From assembly GCA_009602725.1 (NCBI GenBank), contig WELB01000236.1, positions 29,624-54,910 of the forward strand: 25,287 bases of DNA, written 5' to 3'. Of this stretch, positions 1 through 11,435 are shown piece by piece (position 1 is the first letter of the stretch; every line of letters begins with the position of its first letter). The notes below the pieces were generated by a model. That model made no database searches. It was not told the DNA's origin and saw only the letters and a list, made by a program, of their open reading frames with translations. The translations under genes were made by a program, and so were the position numbers. Origin of the DNA: Spirogloea muscicola. Taxonomy: Eukaryota; Streptophyta; Zygnematophyceae; Spirogloeales; Spirogloeaceae.

Positions 1-23
1 CCCGACGGCCGCAGTGGCGGTGA

Positions 24-1840
24 CCTCTGCCCGCCCGCGCGCTGCGCAAGGCGGCGGCCGTCATCCGGGCGCTGGGCGCGGGCGCGTCGGTGGAGGCCGC
101 GGAGCTGGACCTGCGCAGCCAGGCATCGGTCCGGCGCTTCGCCGCGCGCCTGGCGGACTTGCTGGCGGCTGCGGCGCACCGGCCCCTGCAGCTGCTCGTC
201 AACAACGCCGGGGCCGTCGCTGCGCGCCGCCGCTGGACTGAGGACGACCTCGACTGGTCCGGTGCCCTCCGACACCACCCGGCACTCGCTGGACGAGGCT
301 TCGGGACGCGCACCAGCTCCGATGGAGTCGGCGTCGGCCACCGGCGATGGAGTCGGCGACCGCAGCCCTGACACGCGCTTCCCCCTCCCTGGCAGCATGG
401 TGGCCACCAACTACCTGGGGCCCTTCCTGCTCACGCAGCTCCTCCTGCCCATGCTGCGCGCCGCCCCGTCGCACGCCAGAGTCATCAACCTCGCCTCCTT
501 CACCCACCGGGCAGGTGCGCTGCAGCCGCTCGATGCTGCCATTGTGACAGCAGAAGTGTCCAGTCCAAGGCACCATCCAGTTAGGCATGATCTCTTCCGA
601 CTCGTATGCTCTGCTTGGCAGTGGGGAAGCTGCACGTAGACCCGGCGTCGCTGGCAGCCGGTGCCACGTCCGACTTAGCACACGAGGGGCCACGTGCTGC
701 TGCCCGCCCCTATGCCTTTGCACCTAACTACGCGGCTTCCAAGCGTAAGTTCTCTGCTGTCACCAGCAGAGCCCGTATGTGAGTCAGGTTGTGCAGGAAT
801 TGGCAGTATTTGTTCTCAGGAGGCACAGCCTGCGACCAAATTGAGTCTGCTGTCCAGGGCTTGAGGTTGTGTCTATTTCCGGTCTGTGGTCAAGGTATAG
901 TGTCGGCCCAGACGTGAACGTCAGATCACAGCAAGGGTGCTCCTAGTGAGCGGTTCTGGTCCCTGGCTTCCATGCCCTTTCCTGGTGATTGTGGCGCTGT
1001 TAACCTTCTCTAGTATCTGGCTCACGATGCTGGGGCATACTCGTCAGTCTGCATGACTATGTTCTCTCTGGAGCTCCACCGAAGACTTCACAGCTCAGCT
1101 GACTGCAGCCGCGTGAGCTGTATGTAAGTGCACCAATCTGCCAACTTCCAGCAGGCCTCGTCCTAATCCAACAGCTTCTTCTCCTGACCCCTCAATCTGG
1201 GACAATGAGATCATCTGCTCGATGCCTGCAGTGTGTATCACAGCTCTTCGCATTGCTTCCAAAGAGCCAATACTGCCTGGGCAATCAAGTGCACCAATTG
1301 CCAGCATCATTGTGCCGGGTCACCGTGGCTTTAGAGAATAAATCACTGCACTGTTCTCTGCGCCTGCAGCGCAGTTGACCCCGGGCTGGTCTTGACACAT
1401 CTTCTCCGAGAGCTGCCAACGTGGTACGTGAAGCTGGGCTTTGGTGTTGGGCGCTGCCTGGGCGTCCTGAGGTCGCCAGAGCAGGCAGCTGCGACCGTCA
1501 TGTTGGCTATCGATCTCCCTGAGGTTAGCCCTGACTATTCGCTGTGAACACATGTTTGGTTAATTAATGTTCTGGATCAAATGATGTGATATACGATCTA
1601 GCCTTTTTGTTTTTTAAATCTTGATGCTGGCAAGAACGATAGTATAGCGTGCTTGTCTCACATGCTATGGTCTTCATCAAAATCTGAGGAATCTTGCAGG
1701 AGGCGTCAGGAGGCTACGTTTTTGGAAGCACATTCCTATCTCCATCAAGGCTTGCCCAGGACAAAGAGATCGGCCGGGAGCTATGGGATGCCTCAATGAT
1801 GCTGACAACAGGCGAACGCAAGATCGTTGGTCTAGAATAG
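24..1840 (+). CDS. Short-chain dehydrogenase/reductase (RDH/Tic32-like), 5'-partial, six exons
   Basis: NAD(P)-dependent oxidoreductase of the SDR superfamily; the substrate cannot be told from sequence. Exons: about 24-256, 396-514, 622-744, 1048-1123, 1370-1523, 1700-1840. All five introns are GT-AG and all phases match, giving 281 visible residues. Motifs in order: LLVNNAG (exon 1), ATNYLGPFLLT and VINLASF (exon 2), the catalytic YAASK ending exon 3, then LELHRRL (exon 4), AVDPGLVLTHLL and SPEQAAATVMLA (exon 5), GGYVFGSTFLSPSRLA (exon 6), stop TAG. The order and spacing are those of retinol-dehydrogenase/Tic32-type SDRs of about 310-330 residues, so only the N-terminal TGxxxGIG cofactor segment is missing, upstream of the window. 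The frame is open only from base 24 (TGA at 21-23). The first exon may really start at 51 after an AAG acceptor, or there may be a sequence error. The family call is firm; the enzymatic role is not. Confidence 0.9.
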
Positions 1841-2472
1841 GTACTGCCAAAGGGGGTGACAGACGCAAGGTCAAAGAACAACTTACACGATGTGCTACAA
1901 AGCATTCTCGTTACTGCTCTTAATGTTGGCCACGTTGCCGGCTTTGTCCCGCCCTGTCTGTTGTTGCCTTCCATTGGTAAAGCAATTGACCTCAACAATA
2001 TCATCCCTTTATGTCCCGTGCATTGGTTGAGATGGGGTCCCTCCTTACACGTCAGTCGGAAGTCGGCACGTGCTGCGGTCATCATTTGCGAGGTTTCAAA
2101 GACTCGATCGCTTCCAGAGGCATGGGGGCAGTGTTCACACTTGATGCATACAAATTCCCAGGCGTGGTGTGTGCTCAGAGAAACACTTGACATCTACAGC
2201 AGCAAACAATGCATCATGACCCTGTGTTTGCGAAGGATCTGGGCTTTGGGTGGATTGAGCTGTACAACTGTTGCATGAAGTGACTGCTACATGGACCATG
2301 ACCTCCCTGCACTTGCTAGCAGTGCTGGCAAGCCATGGCAGCACATTGCAAGTACATGGCAGCTGCCTCCGGCCTTGACACACCTGGTGCTCCAAGCCAG
2401 TGAGTTGGGTTATCGTGGACGGGTAGGGTGTAGGATGGTGATCTTGGATTGGAATGTAAGTTTCAGGAGACT
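1841..2472. other. Convergent 3' region between the SDR and JmjC genes
   Basis: The two flanking genes converge here, so this stretch should hold both 3' UTRs. A 140-codon plus-strand frame (1856-2278) and a 159-codon minus frame (1714-2193) are open. Neither resembles a known family, and both have intron-like composition. A TGTAA motif, the usual green-algal polyadenylation signal, occurs on the plus strand near 2455. No RNA gene or repeat was recognised. Confidence 0.5.
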
Positions 2473-5400
2473 TCAGGAGAGCTCTGGCGGCCTTGCCGGC
2501 TTCACCTTGGGGCTCATCAGCCCTGCGCGAGGATCAAGCCCCATCTTCTTCAGGAGCCGGGCCCGCACCCCACCTGTGGGCGCTGGCGGCTTCTTCACAG
2601 GCGGCCCGCCTCGCCGGTCCCCTGCTTGCTCCTTTGAGCTCTGCATACTCGAAATGAACGACTTTGATATCAGTCTGCAATCATGTGAAGGTCAATAACC
2701 AAGTCTCAGCCGTCATACATAGAATGAGCTGCCGACAGCTCGAACGAGCATATCATGAGGTTCCAGCATTGAAACTGTGGAAGGACAGGCTATCATAGAT
2801 CCTTTGAGGTCGATTCAGATCTTGGCAGCACACGAAAGTGAGCAAACTTTTGATACTATTACTCCACCTTATGGGCTGGCCCGGAGATGGCCTTCTTATG
2901 CTGCCTGGAGCCACGGTCATCTGCAGAGAGGTCATCATCTTCCACCGCCTCAGCAGCATCCTGTCCCCTCTCAAAGACATCGGATTCGTCGTTGTCGCTC
3001 AGGGAACCCGGGGGGGGCACATATTCGTCATCGTCTGACGAGCCCAGTCTGTCCCCCGTTCTCTGCATGCGAATGGGAGACAGGACTTCACTGAAGTGCT
3101 GATGTCGTCCCATGGCCACAAATTGGCTTGGACGGCTAAGATCCTGCAGACCATAGACTAGCATGATAAAAGGCAACAACAATCAATCTGCTACATCTCA
3201 GAGGTCTCCAGCTGAGGAGCAATCTTACCTTGACTGTCCACTTGGCTCCGCCAGCCACATCTCTGACAGGCGATTGCAACTGCCATACACGTCCTTGAAC
3301 ATCGTCATGTCAGCGTCGAAGACGTCAGCTAACCACATACTTCTACCCATTGAAATCACCTGTCTCACAGGATTCTAGTGAAGACATGGACACCGAGAGA
3401 GCATATTGGCTCACTGTGATTCGGATCTTGTTGGGACTTTGTTGGGACTCAGCAGCTCGATTCCCCCCACGAGGACGTATCATCTGCAGAAATGACATAG
3501 CTACATCAGTGATGCCAACTTACCTGGTGCTTGCACTGCTCATCTGTTGGTGAGATAGAGGCACAACAACACCTGACGTTGTCTTCTCCACGCGATCCAT
3601 TTCTCTTTGTGCTCTACCAAGCATGCCTGTGATCATGACTATGCAAATTATAGTTTGATTGTCATACTCAGAGAGCATGAAGAGCTCACCTGTACTCTGC
3701 GACCAAGTTCGGCTAGCATTGCACCAGAATCAGCTAGGCCTCGCCAGGTGGCCTCTGGAGCTTTGACCTTGAAAGGCAAGACCACAACTCTCACTTCAGC
3801 TACTCATCCTCTGCACAGTTTTCCCGACCAGGGAGGCTTAGATTGTACCAACAAGAGCCTCCACTTTGGGGGCTTGCAAAGCGCGTGACAAATGCTTTGG
3901 TGTAGGCAGCAGCACACCTTTTTGGACCAAGACTTGAGGAGGGCGAGAAGGAACGGCACACCTTCTCTTTCTCTTTTGCTCAAGCTGGTGCTCGTATCTT
4001 CAGCAGCCCGTCCTTAACCCCGGAGAAAGTCCAAGTACCACCTTCCTGCATACCTGTCCCAACAAATGGCGGCTGCTTTTGGACGTGGCAGCGAGACTCC
4101 ATGAAGGAGAATGCACTGACTAATGGATCCTTGAACAAGGACATCAAACCAGTGTGGTCATAATGCATCCTGTTTCATCCTGGAAAGTCTGCCAGCATTG
4201 TACCACATGAGCTGCTGGTATGATGCCAGGCTGCCACTGGATGGCCTCCCTAGGCGCTCCTCCAATCCATACGTGCTTTTTGCCAAAGAAATGATTGCAT
4301 GAGTCAAAGATGTTGCAATATTTTACAACGTTGGCATGCTCTGGAAACGTTCTACCACTGGCTATGCAGACCCTATGTGGTGCTTCTCACAGTCACACTG
4401 TGCAGCGAGGCAGCACATTAAATGGTGCATGGAGGATATAAATGAAGCTGCAGTGGGAAGTTGTAGGGAGTGTGAAAGCTGCCGCCCAGGAGCAACGTGT
4501 CTTCAACTGCCGCTCTGGTGTGAGCCCAGCCACCAGGTCTGCAGGGCGCAAAGCAAATCAAGAGAAAGTCTCACCAAGACGAGGGGGACAATCAACCATA
4601 CTGCCTTGTCATTGCCACCATGAGGATGTAAGCTTACATCCTGTGATGTAAAGGACTGACAGAGATCTAGCAAGTGCCAGAGGGATGGGAGACTCACAGG
4701 ATGAGTGTGTCACAGGCATGGAGCTCACACTTGCGGCAGGAGACGGCCATGTCGAGGAAATTACCAACCTGTAATATACACAGCCTGCTGAGGCTGCTAA
4801 GCAAATAGCAGATGACGCATGGCAATCTGACATGCTTCATTCTTCATTGAAGCCTCACTTATGACTCCGAAATATCTTGGCTACTACTCTGAAGCATTGG
4901 GCAGACCCAAGAAGCACCACGGCCTGGAAGTATAAAACAACAGGGTCGTGCAGGTGAGTAAAGTACCTTCTTGTTGAAGCACCACCGCTCCAATTCATGC
5001 AGATTAGCAGCAGTTGGTGGAGCTATGACAAGTGCAACTCTGCCCCTGACCCAAACATCCAGCATCAGGGATCCTGAGAGGGAGCATCAGAGGCCAGGTT
5101 TGCACCTTTTGTATAAAGCGGGAACATGCTCAAGGTAGTAGTGACTTACTGGACAGCATGTAACCAGAGAGAGGAGCCTTGAGGCGCAATCTTAAAATCT
5201 AAGACGCAGTTCTCCCCATATGCGGCCAAAAGTATCTGAGCAGACACATAGTACTGACATCAGAGGATGGCTCTGAGAGAGGTCAGGCAAATTCTTCGTC
5301 AGAAGACCACAGCCAGAGGACCCTGAACCCAAGTAAAACGTCAGAGTACTGTAAGTAAGAAAGAAAGAATAAAAGCAGTGCTGCCAGACCACAGCTCTGA

Positions 5401-6654
5401 ACACTTCTTTCCTGCACACTCCTGTATACCATGAACGACACTCTTTACACAAAATAGTACCACACTAGTCTAATATACAGCCATTTGACAAACTGACCTG
5501 CGGGGATGCAGGAGCACTTGATGGCCAAACCTTTGCCTGCAAATCTACCTCCGTGACCAGATCTGGGGCTCTTACCTGCAAAGCAGCAAGAGAAGCCAAT
5601 CAAGGAGCGGCACGGCACTTTGACAGTCAACGACTAGAGCCGCATCTGCAACTCCATGCAAGGGCAGATGGGCCCTGATTGGGTCTAGGTGCCAGGCTGA
5701 AGGATACAATCTAGGCTTTTCTGTTGTGGCTATGAATCATTGAGGTTGAGCCACACAGATCAGCACTGCAGCAGGAAGAGCAGACACGGGCAGGCAGGGT
5801 GATTGTCCAGCAGCCTCTTGGCTAGAGCGCACAACTGGTGGCCTTCGCTTCTTCTTAATGGAAAGCCAGGTGTCCCAGTTGGTCCAGGCAGAGCACCTCG
5901 TTTATCGTACCATGCTGGCCAGAGCCGTGGTTGAGACATCCAGGGCGGGCAGCGCCAGCAGCGGCTTCCGAGGCGCCGGCGAGGCCATGTACCTGGCCCA
6001 CTGCTTCATGCTGTACTGCGGGCCAGCACCCTGCTCCTCGGCCATGACACCGAGCTCGCTTGCTGGTGAGGACGCTTGCTGACGTTAAACTGATGCCAGG
6101 TACTCAAATCCCGGAGTCCTAAGACCTCAACCCTCACACTACCTTCCTGGTGCTTGCAGTGCATCCTTGATCATGCATGCACATTGGCTGGGCGCAATAG
6201 ACAGGGGTCGAGACTGCAGGTGGCATGCAGACCTGGGCAGCGACGTCGTAGGTTGCAACGGGCTTGCTGCTCCCCACGAGCTGCACCAAGCGCTCGGAGC
6301 TCGCTGCCTCCACCGGCACCCTGCCACGCTCCGCGCCAGCAAGAGCAGCTCAGGCAGTGCCGAGAAGGTCCAGACAGTGACGTGCTCATGCAGTGCGCCT
6401 CGACCAACCTCATGCCCATGGCGTCGTCGGGGCGGCCTGAGAGGCCCTGGATGACCATAGGAGACTGGAGCTCGTCGCGCCGCAGCGCCGAGGCCGCCTC
6501 CGCAGCACCCAGGACCCGGACGCCGGGCGCGGGCCGTCCATTGCCTCCACTGCGCCGGCGGCCGGCAGCGGCCACCTCAATGACACTCCTGAAGAGCGCC
6601 TTGTGGTCCGGCCTGGCCGACGGCCCGCTCCTTGCGCCGCTGCGCTTGCCGTCG

Positions 6655-6690
<36 letters not shown>

Positions 6691-6755
6691 GTGGCGCCCT
6701 CCTCGTCGAGCTTGGCATAGTCCCGCACCACGCGCGGGCGCTTGGACCGCCGCAT
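2473..6755 (-). CDS. JmjC-domain protein, KDM2/KDM7 (PHF8)-like, with degenerate active site
   Basis: Chromatin protein of the Jumonji-C histone-demethylase class, probably nuclear, about 670 residues. Exons (minus): 6755-6409, 6320-6233, 6078-5911, 5575-5498, 5348-5322 (uncertain), 5235-5150, 5045-4967, 4768-4698, 4538-4449, 4275 to about 4190, about 4011-3918, 3767-3690, 3626-3573, 3483-3360, 3328-3229, 3135-2868, 2640-2473. The N-terminus is basic with an 11-Asp run, followed by LVGSSKPVATYDVAAQ, YSMKQWARYM, DLVTEVDLQAKVWPS, ENCVLDFKIAPQGSSLWLHA, LVIAPPTAANLHELERWC, CDTLILPGGWAHT, YNFPLQ, YQQLMWYNA and KREREGVPFLLALLKSW. These match KDM2/7 JmjC domains in order and nearly without gaps. An acidic SDDDEYVPPP region and a basic tail (VKKPPAP, RARLLKKMGL) end the protein. 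The HxD iron pair is replaced by K and A; the distal His (GWAH) remains. Exons 9 and 10 lack GT donors, so a GC donor, a sequence error or a decaying gene is possible. Confidence 0.85.
6657..6690. repeat. GTC/GAC trinucleotide microsatellite coding for poly-Asp
   Basis: About eleven uninterrupted GTC units on the plus strand, read on the minus strand as GAC codons. They give an 11-Asp run near residue 23 of the JmjC protein. The repeat lies in frame inside exon 1, so its length can vary without breaking the protein. Open frames in the other five readings here are shadows of the repeat. Confidence 0.9.
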
Positions 6756-7948
6756 GGCCTGCCCGCTGCCACGCAGCAGGCGGCGTCACGGCATCGACAA
6801 GACGCGGCCAGGCCAGAGCTTTGGAGGACGAGAGATGGCCAGCTCGGGGCGGGCTAGGCCTGCCCGCTGCAACGCAGCTGTGACAGCAGACTTACGACAG
6901 GCTCTTCACCACCTGCAGGCTGAGGTGGCAAGCAAGTCGGACAACAGCCTCAAAAACATAGCTCTTCCAAGAACGTCAACGAACGGGCTCTTCGAGCCCT
7001 GTGCCACACGCTGGAAATGAAAGCGCGGCCAGATTGACTGGTGGCTGGGAAAGGCCAGCCCACAGGAATGGACAAGGTCTGAAGGAGCCGGAGTGCGAAG
7101 GACTAGGACGAAGACATCATCTCAGTCACCTCTAGTCAGGAGATGCAAGTCTGAGTAGCTGGCCAACCTGCTGAAGCTGTTGCCAACCCCAAAACCTAAC
7201 GCCCGAGTGGTGCTGCTTTTTGGCACTCGGCACTGCTAAGAGATGCTAGCTAGGATAGCTGGACCAGGACCTTGACTTATTGGTCCTTCAAGCCCCACCT
7301 TCCTACTAGAAAGCTGTTTCTATGCTACCGTAAGAGATCCTGACAACAAGCTCTCTGGCAGCAGCCATCACTTGCTTCAACATGCCAAACTCTGCAAGCC
7401 TATGGGTTTGAGTGCTCTGCTCAAGCGACATGAGCCTCAGCATCGTCTCCCCTAGGTACTCCAACAGAAGACCTTATAGGGCTGAGGCATCACTCTTACG
7501 AGATGCCAAGCAGTTGACCGACTCATGCCAAGTGCCTGCAATGCTTTACTTGATGCCAATGTCTGCCACGCTGCTGACATTGATTTCGAAGCGGTCCAGA
7601 TAATTATGATGCATCACAGTCACTGAATTAAGAGTCCCAAGTCGACTTCCAACCGCCCTTGTCAGCCCACTGAGATACTTCATCTGCAAGCATCTGTCTG
7701 CAATTATGTGGGCCCAAGTGCATTGACAGAGGGTCTACAGAACATTCAGCAGGATAACCACGCACAGGGGCGACAAATATACATATAAGGTCCGGAGCTG
7801 GGAAGGCACAGAGATGGTAATGACAATGCCCTGTCGTAGTAATTACCACAAGACCTCCAAATGACTGTACATACTTTGCGCGCCTTGCTAAAGTAGCTTG
7901 TAGGTTGTCAGGAATTGTCTTGAATCAATCCATACTTTGCCCTCTTGC
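6756..7948. other. Intergenic: JmjC upstream region and FREE1 3' UTR
   Basis: Lies between the JmjC start codon (6755) and the FREE1 stop codon (7949), both on the minus strand. It should hold the FREE1 3' UTR at its right end and the JmjC promoter and 5' UTR at its left. The GC-rich portion up to about 6900 resembles a 5' UTR. Short open frames (for example 7412-7603 plus, 7628-7849 minus) match nothing I recognise. No TATA box, RNA gene or repeat stands out. Confidence 0.5.
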
Positions 7949-10753
7949 TCAGCACTCTGCTGCCACCAAGAATGGGTGCTGGCAGACGCCACACTCCACA
8001 GTCTCAGTGCCATGCGTAGGGATCTGTACCTGCATGAAAGTAGGACTCAAGATTCAACAAATGAGATTGAGGGGTAAAATCGTGAGGTCAATCGGCGTCA
8101 GGTGCACTGTAATGCACCTACTGCTTACTCATCTGCACTTCACACTGCCACACTGCCATCAAGCAAGCAAGGAAGCATAGGCAGAGCTGCGGTGCTAGAG
8201 CCTGGACTTGAGAGGAATGCAAGAGGACCTGAAGATGCACGGTGCACGTCGGGCAGGCCACATTGCGCATGACAGGTTCGGTGCTGCCGCCACCACCGCT
8301 GGCAGGCCACAAGTGGGGCGGGCCAGGCGGCAGCTGCCCCATGCTGTTGCCGTAGCGGTGATCGCTGACGGCAGCAGGGCTGCCATGGAGGCCCCCATCC
8401 ACAGTCGCAAAGCAGGCCGGGCACACTGCTGCAGCTGCCTCTGGCACCAGCGACACAGTGCTGCACTTCCCACAGGTCACCACGGTCGTCCGACCGCTGC
8501 CCTCGGACCTCAAGCTACTGTCACCACCACTGCCGCCGCTGCTGGTCGTCTGACGTGCAGCATTCTGCTCCATCTCATCCTGCCAATGCGCATGCATGTG
8601 CAGCTTAGCAACCCCAAGATTAATTTAAAGAACAGTTACTGTAGCATCAGCAATGTGAAGTGCTGATGCTACACGAGAGCACTTTAATGGCAGCTGCATG
8701 CTTCGAATCGCAAACATTGTCCTGCCACTAGTCCTTCCGCTGACAACAGATCCTCATACCCGCAACTTCTTAGCAAGGTCTTCGTGTGTGCGCTGGCTCG
8801 ACACTTTGGCCAAACTCGCGGCTCCTCCCCCCTCCTGGATATTGCTGAGTCGCTGAGTCACTTCAGCCTGCGCTCGGTTAAGTCAGAGATTGTAGCACAA
8901 CTCAAGCACCAGCTCAAGCAGCTTTGCCATGACATGCTGCACGTGCGTCTGTGCTTCTGTGCACAAGAAGTAAAATTACAATGAAGAACAGGCTTTGCTA
9001 GAGCAGAGATATACGCACCAGGCAGCGATCACAGACGCGCACAGGTAGGGCGTCCAGCTCGGCAGTCAACGGTGTCCTGCCTCGCGTGCACTTGTCGCAG
9101 AAAATATCGCCACAATTGCGGCAGTGGTGCTGCACAGCGTTGCGACAGCAGAAGGAGCACTGGCCAATAAGGCTGCCAATCCTTTAACATGCAATTTAAA
9201 TCTGAAGAGTAGCATTGAATATGCAAGAAGGGCCATCACTTCAACGCACCCGCCGATTGAAGGTCCCGAAGTCGGAAGCACAGCTGCTGCATTTGACGAC
9301 GGCCTCGTCAGGCACCTGCCAGGACCAGCGCCAATAGCACAGATGTTGCAGGCCCGTGCATGGAGGTGACAGCACATGGCGCCCACAGCCTGCTTGTGTC
9401 TGCAATTGCGTTCCAGCAGACAGGAGGAGGGGCGCAAAGGGCGTGGATGCCACGGCCATGACTGGCCTACCCAGTGCTGCTTCTCCTCTTGAGCGGCTGC
9501 GCGGCTCCGTGAGACGACCCAGTCAGCAATGGAAGATGCACGCCGCGGCTGCTCGCTGCCACCACTGGGCCCTTCCATGCCCTCCTTGCCGGGGCTTGCA
9601 GCATCCCCGCCGCCGCCCGCCCGCTGGCCGTCCTTACCCAGCATCTCACACAACTGCACGCAATGGAATACGCCTTTAGCTGAGCACGCTCATGATGACA
9701 GCGCACCCAATAATCGACTGGAAGGTGCTACATATGTGTGTGGCATCAGTCTGGACCTGTATGCAAGCAGCCGTTAGGGCGTCCAGGATGGCTGTGGTCG
9801 TGTACGCCGACGACTGTAGGCGCACGGTACGCTGCTCAAAGTCCACCGCGCTCTTCGCCCAGAAGGTGAACACCGCCGGTTCCTTAACCTGCACACAGGG
9901 CTCTCGGTGCACCACTGCGCGTCAGCTTACTTCTGTCCCAACATCTCCTTTTCCTGTTGCTCAGCAGTGGCAGCCCAAAGATGAGCCCAGGCTGAGAGGC
10001 AACTGACCGCCCAGCGCGTGATGGTCTCTAGGGGATAGATGCGCAGCGAGCGGCCCGAGCCGGGCTCCAGCATCCGCACGCCGTCCAGACCAATCTGCAC
10101 GCAGTCTCCATGCCATAGCTCTCAGAGAGACTGCAAAACGCCTACGCCACGGAGCTCCGCCGCCGACTATGGCCCTCGTGAGGACGCGACATGACGGTGG
10201 CGAGCAGCGTCCGGCCAACGGCAGCCGGCAGTGGGCAAGGTCGAGAGCGACGCCCGCGATCACTAACGGCCAGCTTCGGCGACAACCGGCACTGTGGCGG
10301 CTGCTGTAGTTGGCGCGGCAGCGAGGATCGTGGGGAGCCGGTGGGGCTCGCCTGGCACGTAACGTCCTTGGGCGCCTCGCCGTCAGCGAGGAGCTTCACG
10401 CGGAAGCGCTGCGCTCCGCCGTCGGCAGACATGCTGCCGGCAGCTCCGGGAGCCTCATCGCTGCTGCCGCCGCCGGCGTGCGGCCGTTGCGGGAAGGTCT
10501 CGTAGATGACTGCCCCGGGGCTCTCGTACCCGCCGTGGTGCGACGGGGCGGGCGACGACGGCTGCGGAGGCGGCGGGGCGTACAGATGCGGCGGCTGGTG
10601 GTAGTATGGCGCCGCGCCGGTGGCGGCGCCGCCGTAGGGGCTCGGGGGCTGCGGCAGGTCGTAGAGGCGGGAGCCATAGGCGCCGTGCAGCGGCGGCGCG
10701 CCCGGGCGGCCGCCGTCGTAGGCGTGGACCTCGCCGGCGCCGCCGGGCATCAT
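7949..10753 (-). CDS. FREE1: FREE1/FYVE1-like FYVE zinc-finger protein, plant-type ESCRT component
   Basis: Homologue of Arabidopsis FREE1/FYVE1, which binds PI3P on endosomes and works with ESCRT-I in multivesicular-body sorting. Nine exons (minus): 10753-10352, 10094-10008, 9888-9757, 9653-9471, 9315-9250, 9129-9019, 8867-8760, 8579-8229, 8029-7949. Every junction is phase 0, giving 506 residues. The N-terminus is Pro/Tyr/Gly-rich and low complexity. Then come QRFRVKLLADGE, IGLDGVRMLEPGSGRSLRIY, FTFWAKSAVDFEQRTVRLQS and a FYVE finger with W-V-PDEA, RRHHCRNCGD, RVCDRC and all eight Cys (277, 280, 293, 296, 301, 304, 323, 326). A helical AEVTQRLSN to HEDLAKKLR segment follows, then the diagnostic tail ACPTCTVHLQVQIP...ECGVCQHPFLV. 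The start is the first ATG of an ATG-ATG pair; the frame stays open 15 codons upstream without an ATG. Oddities: intron 1 has a GC donor, and a second Cys4 ribbon (399-419) is inserted. Confidence 0.95.
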
Positions 10754-11010
10754 GGCGGCGGCAGCGGCGGGGCCAAGTCGGCGGCAGGCAGGCGGCACTG
10801 CGGGAGCGGCAGGGGAAGCCGAAATATGTTACCGGCAGCCCTTCGAAAGCAGGCTCTTCCATAAAAGTTACATTGGGAGAGCTGTTTCGTTCCTTCGTTA
10901 CTTTTCTCTCTTTTCTTCGTTCGGGAAAGGCAGCCCGACAGGATGGACAAGGCCCGAAGGGGCCAGAAAAGAAGATGAGCTCGCCCATAGAAGAGAGGGG
11001 CTGGCAGAAG

Positions 11011-11350
11011 AAAGAAGAAAGGGCTCGCCGATTGAGGATAGGGGCTGGACAAGCCAGCCCAAAAAAGAATGAACAAAGAACGAGAAGGGGGCCAGAGGAA
11101 GCCAGAGGAAGCGCTAAGAAACCAAAGCACACAAAGAAAGAAAGCAGNACTCAGTAACCCCTGCTAAGCAGCCGCAGATCAGAGATGCTGGGCTCCTGGA
11201 AGTGGGTCCCCTGGCCAGCGCCAGAGGCAGCAGCGAGGGCTCTGCCGGCACGAAGGTGCAGCGCCCGGGCCATGGACCTCTGCAGCGAGACGGCCAGGCG
11301 CATTCGATACACTTGCGCCAGCGACCCGGCTGCAGGGAAGTCAACCGGCT
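11011..11350 (-). mobile_element. LINE family A, 5'-truncated copy X (3' end)
   Basis: The minus strand encodes the end of the retrotransposon ORF: GEPVDFPAAGSLAQVYRMRL, SLQRSMARALHLRAG, then ISDLRLLSRGY and stop. The same sequence recurs in the copy at 24567-25167. After the stop (3' side, lower coordinates) comes a tail holding a short hairpin (11041-11060) and a purine-rich run, ending near an AAGAAGAAAGGGCTCG motif shared with other copies. The 5' break is at about 11350, where coding sequence runs abruptly into tail sequence of an older copy. One N at 11148 interrupts it. Confidence 0.75.
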
Positions 11351-11435
11351 CCCCATTGAGAATAGGGGCTGGAACAACCAGCCCGAAAAAGAATGAACAG
11401 AGTACGAGAAGGGGGCCAGGGGAAGCTTGAAAGAA

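Noticed and set aside
1856-2278. 140-codon plus-strand frame starting with ATG right after the SDR stop
   Set aside because: No family resemblance, intron-like composition, and it overlaps the region expected to be 3' UTR.
2291-2698. 135-codon plus-strand frame
   Set aside because: Antisense to the last JmjC exon, whose minus frame fits a phase-0 splice and the basic C-terminal tail.
6154-6789. Several long frames on both strands, with poly-Ser, poly-Val and poly-Arg runs
   Set aside because: All are alternative readings of the GTC repeat and GC-rich JmjC exon 1. Only the Asp frame continues into JmjC family sequence.
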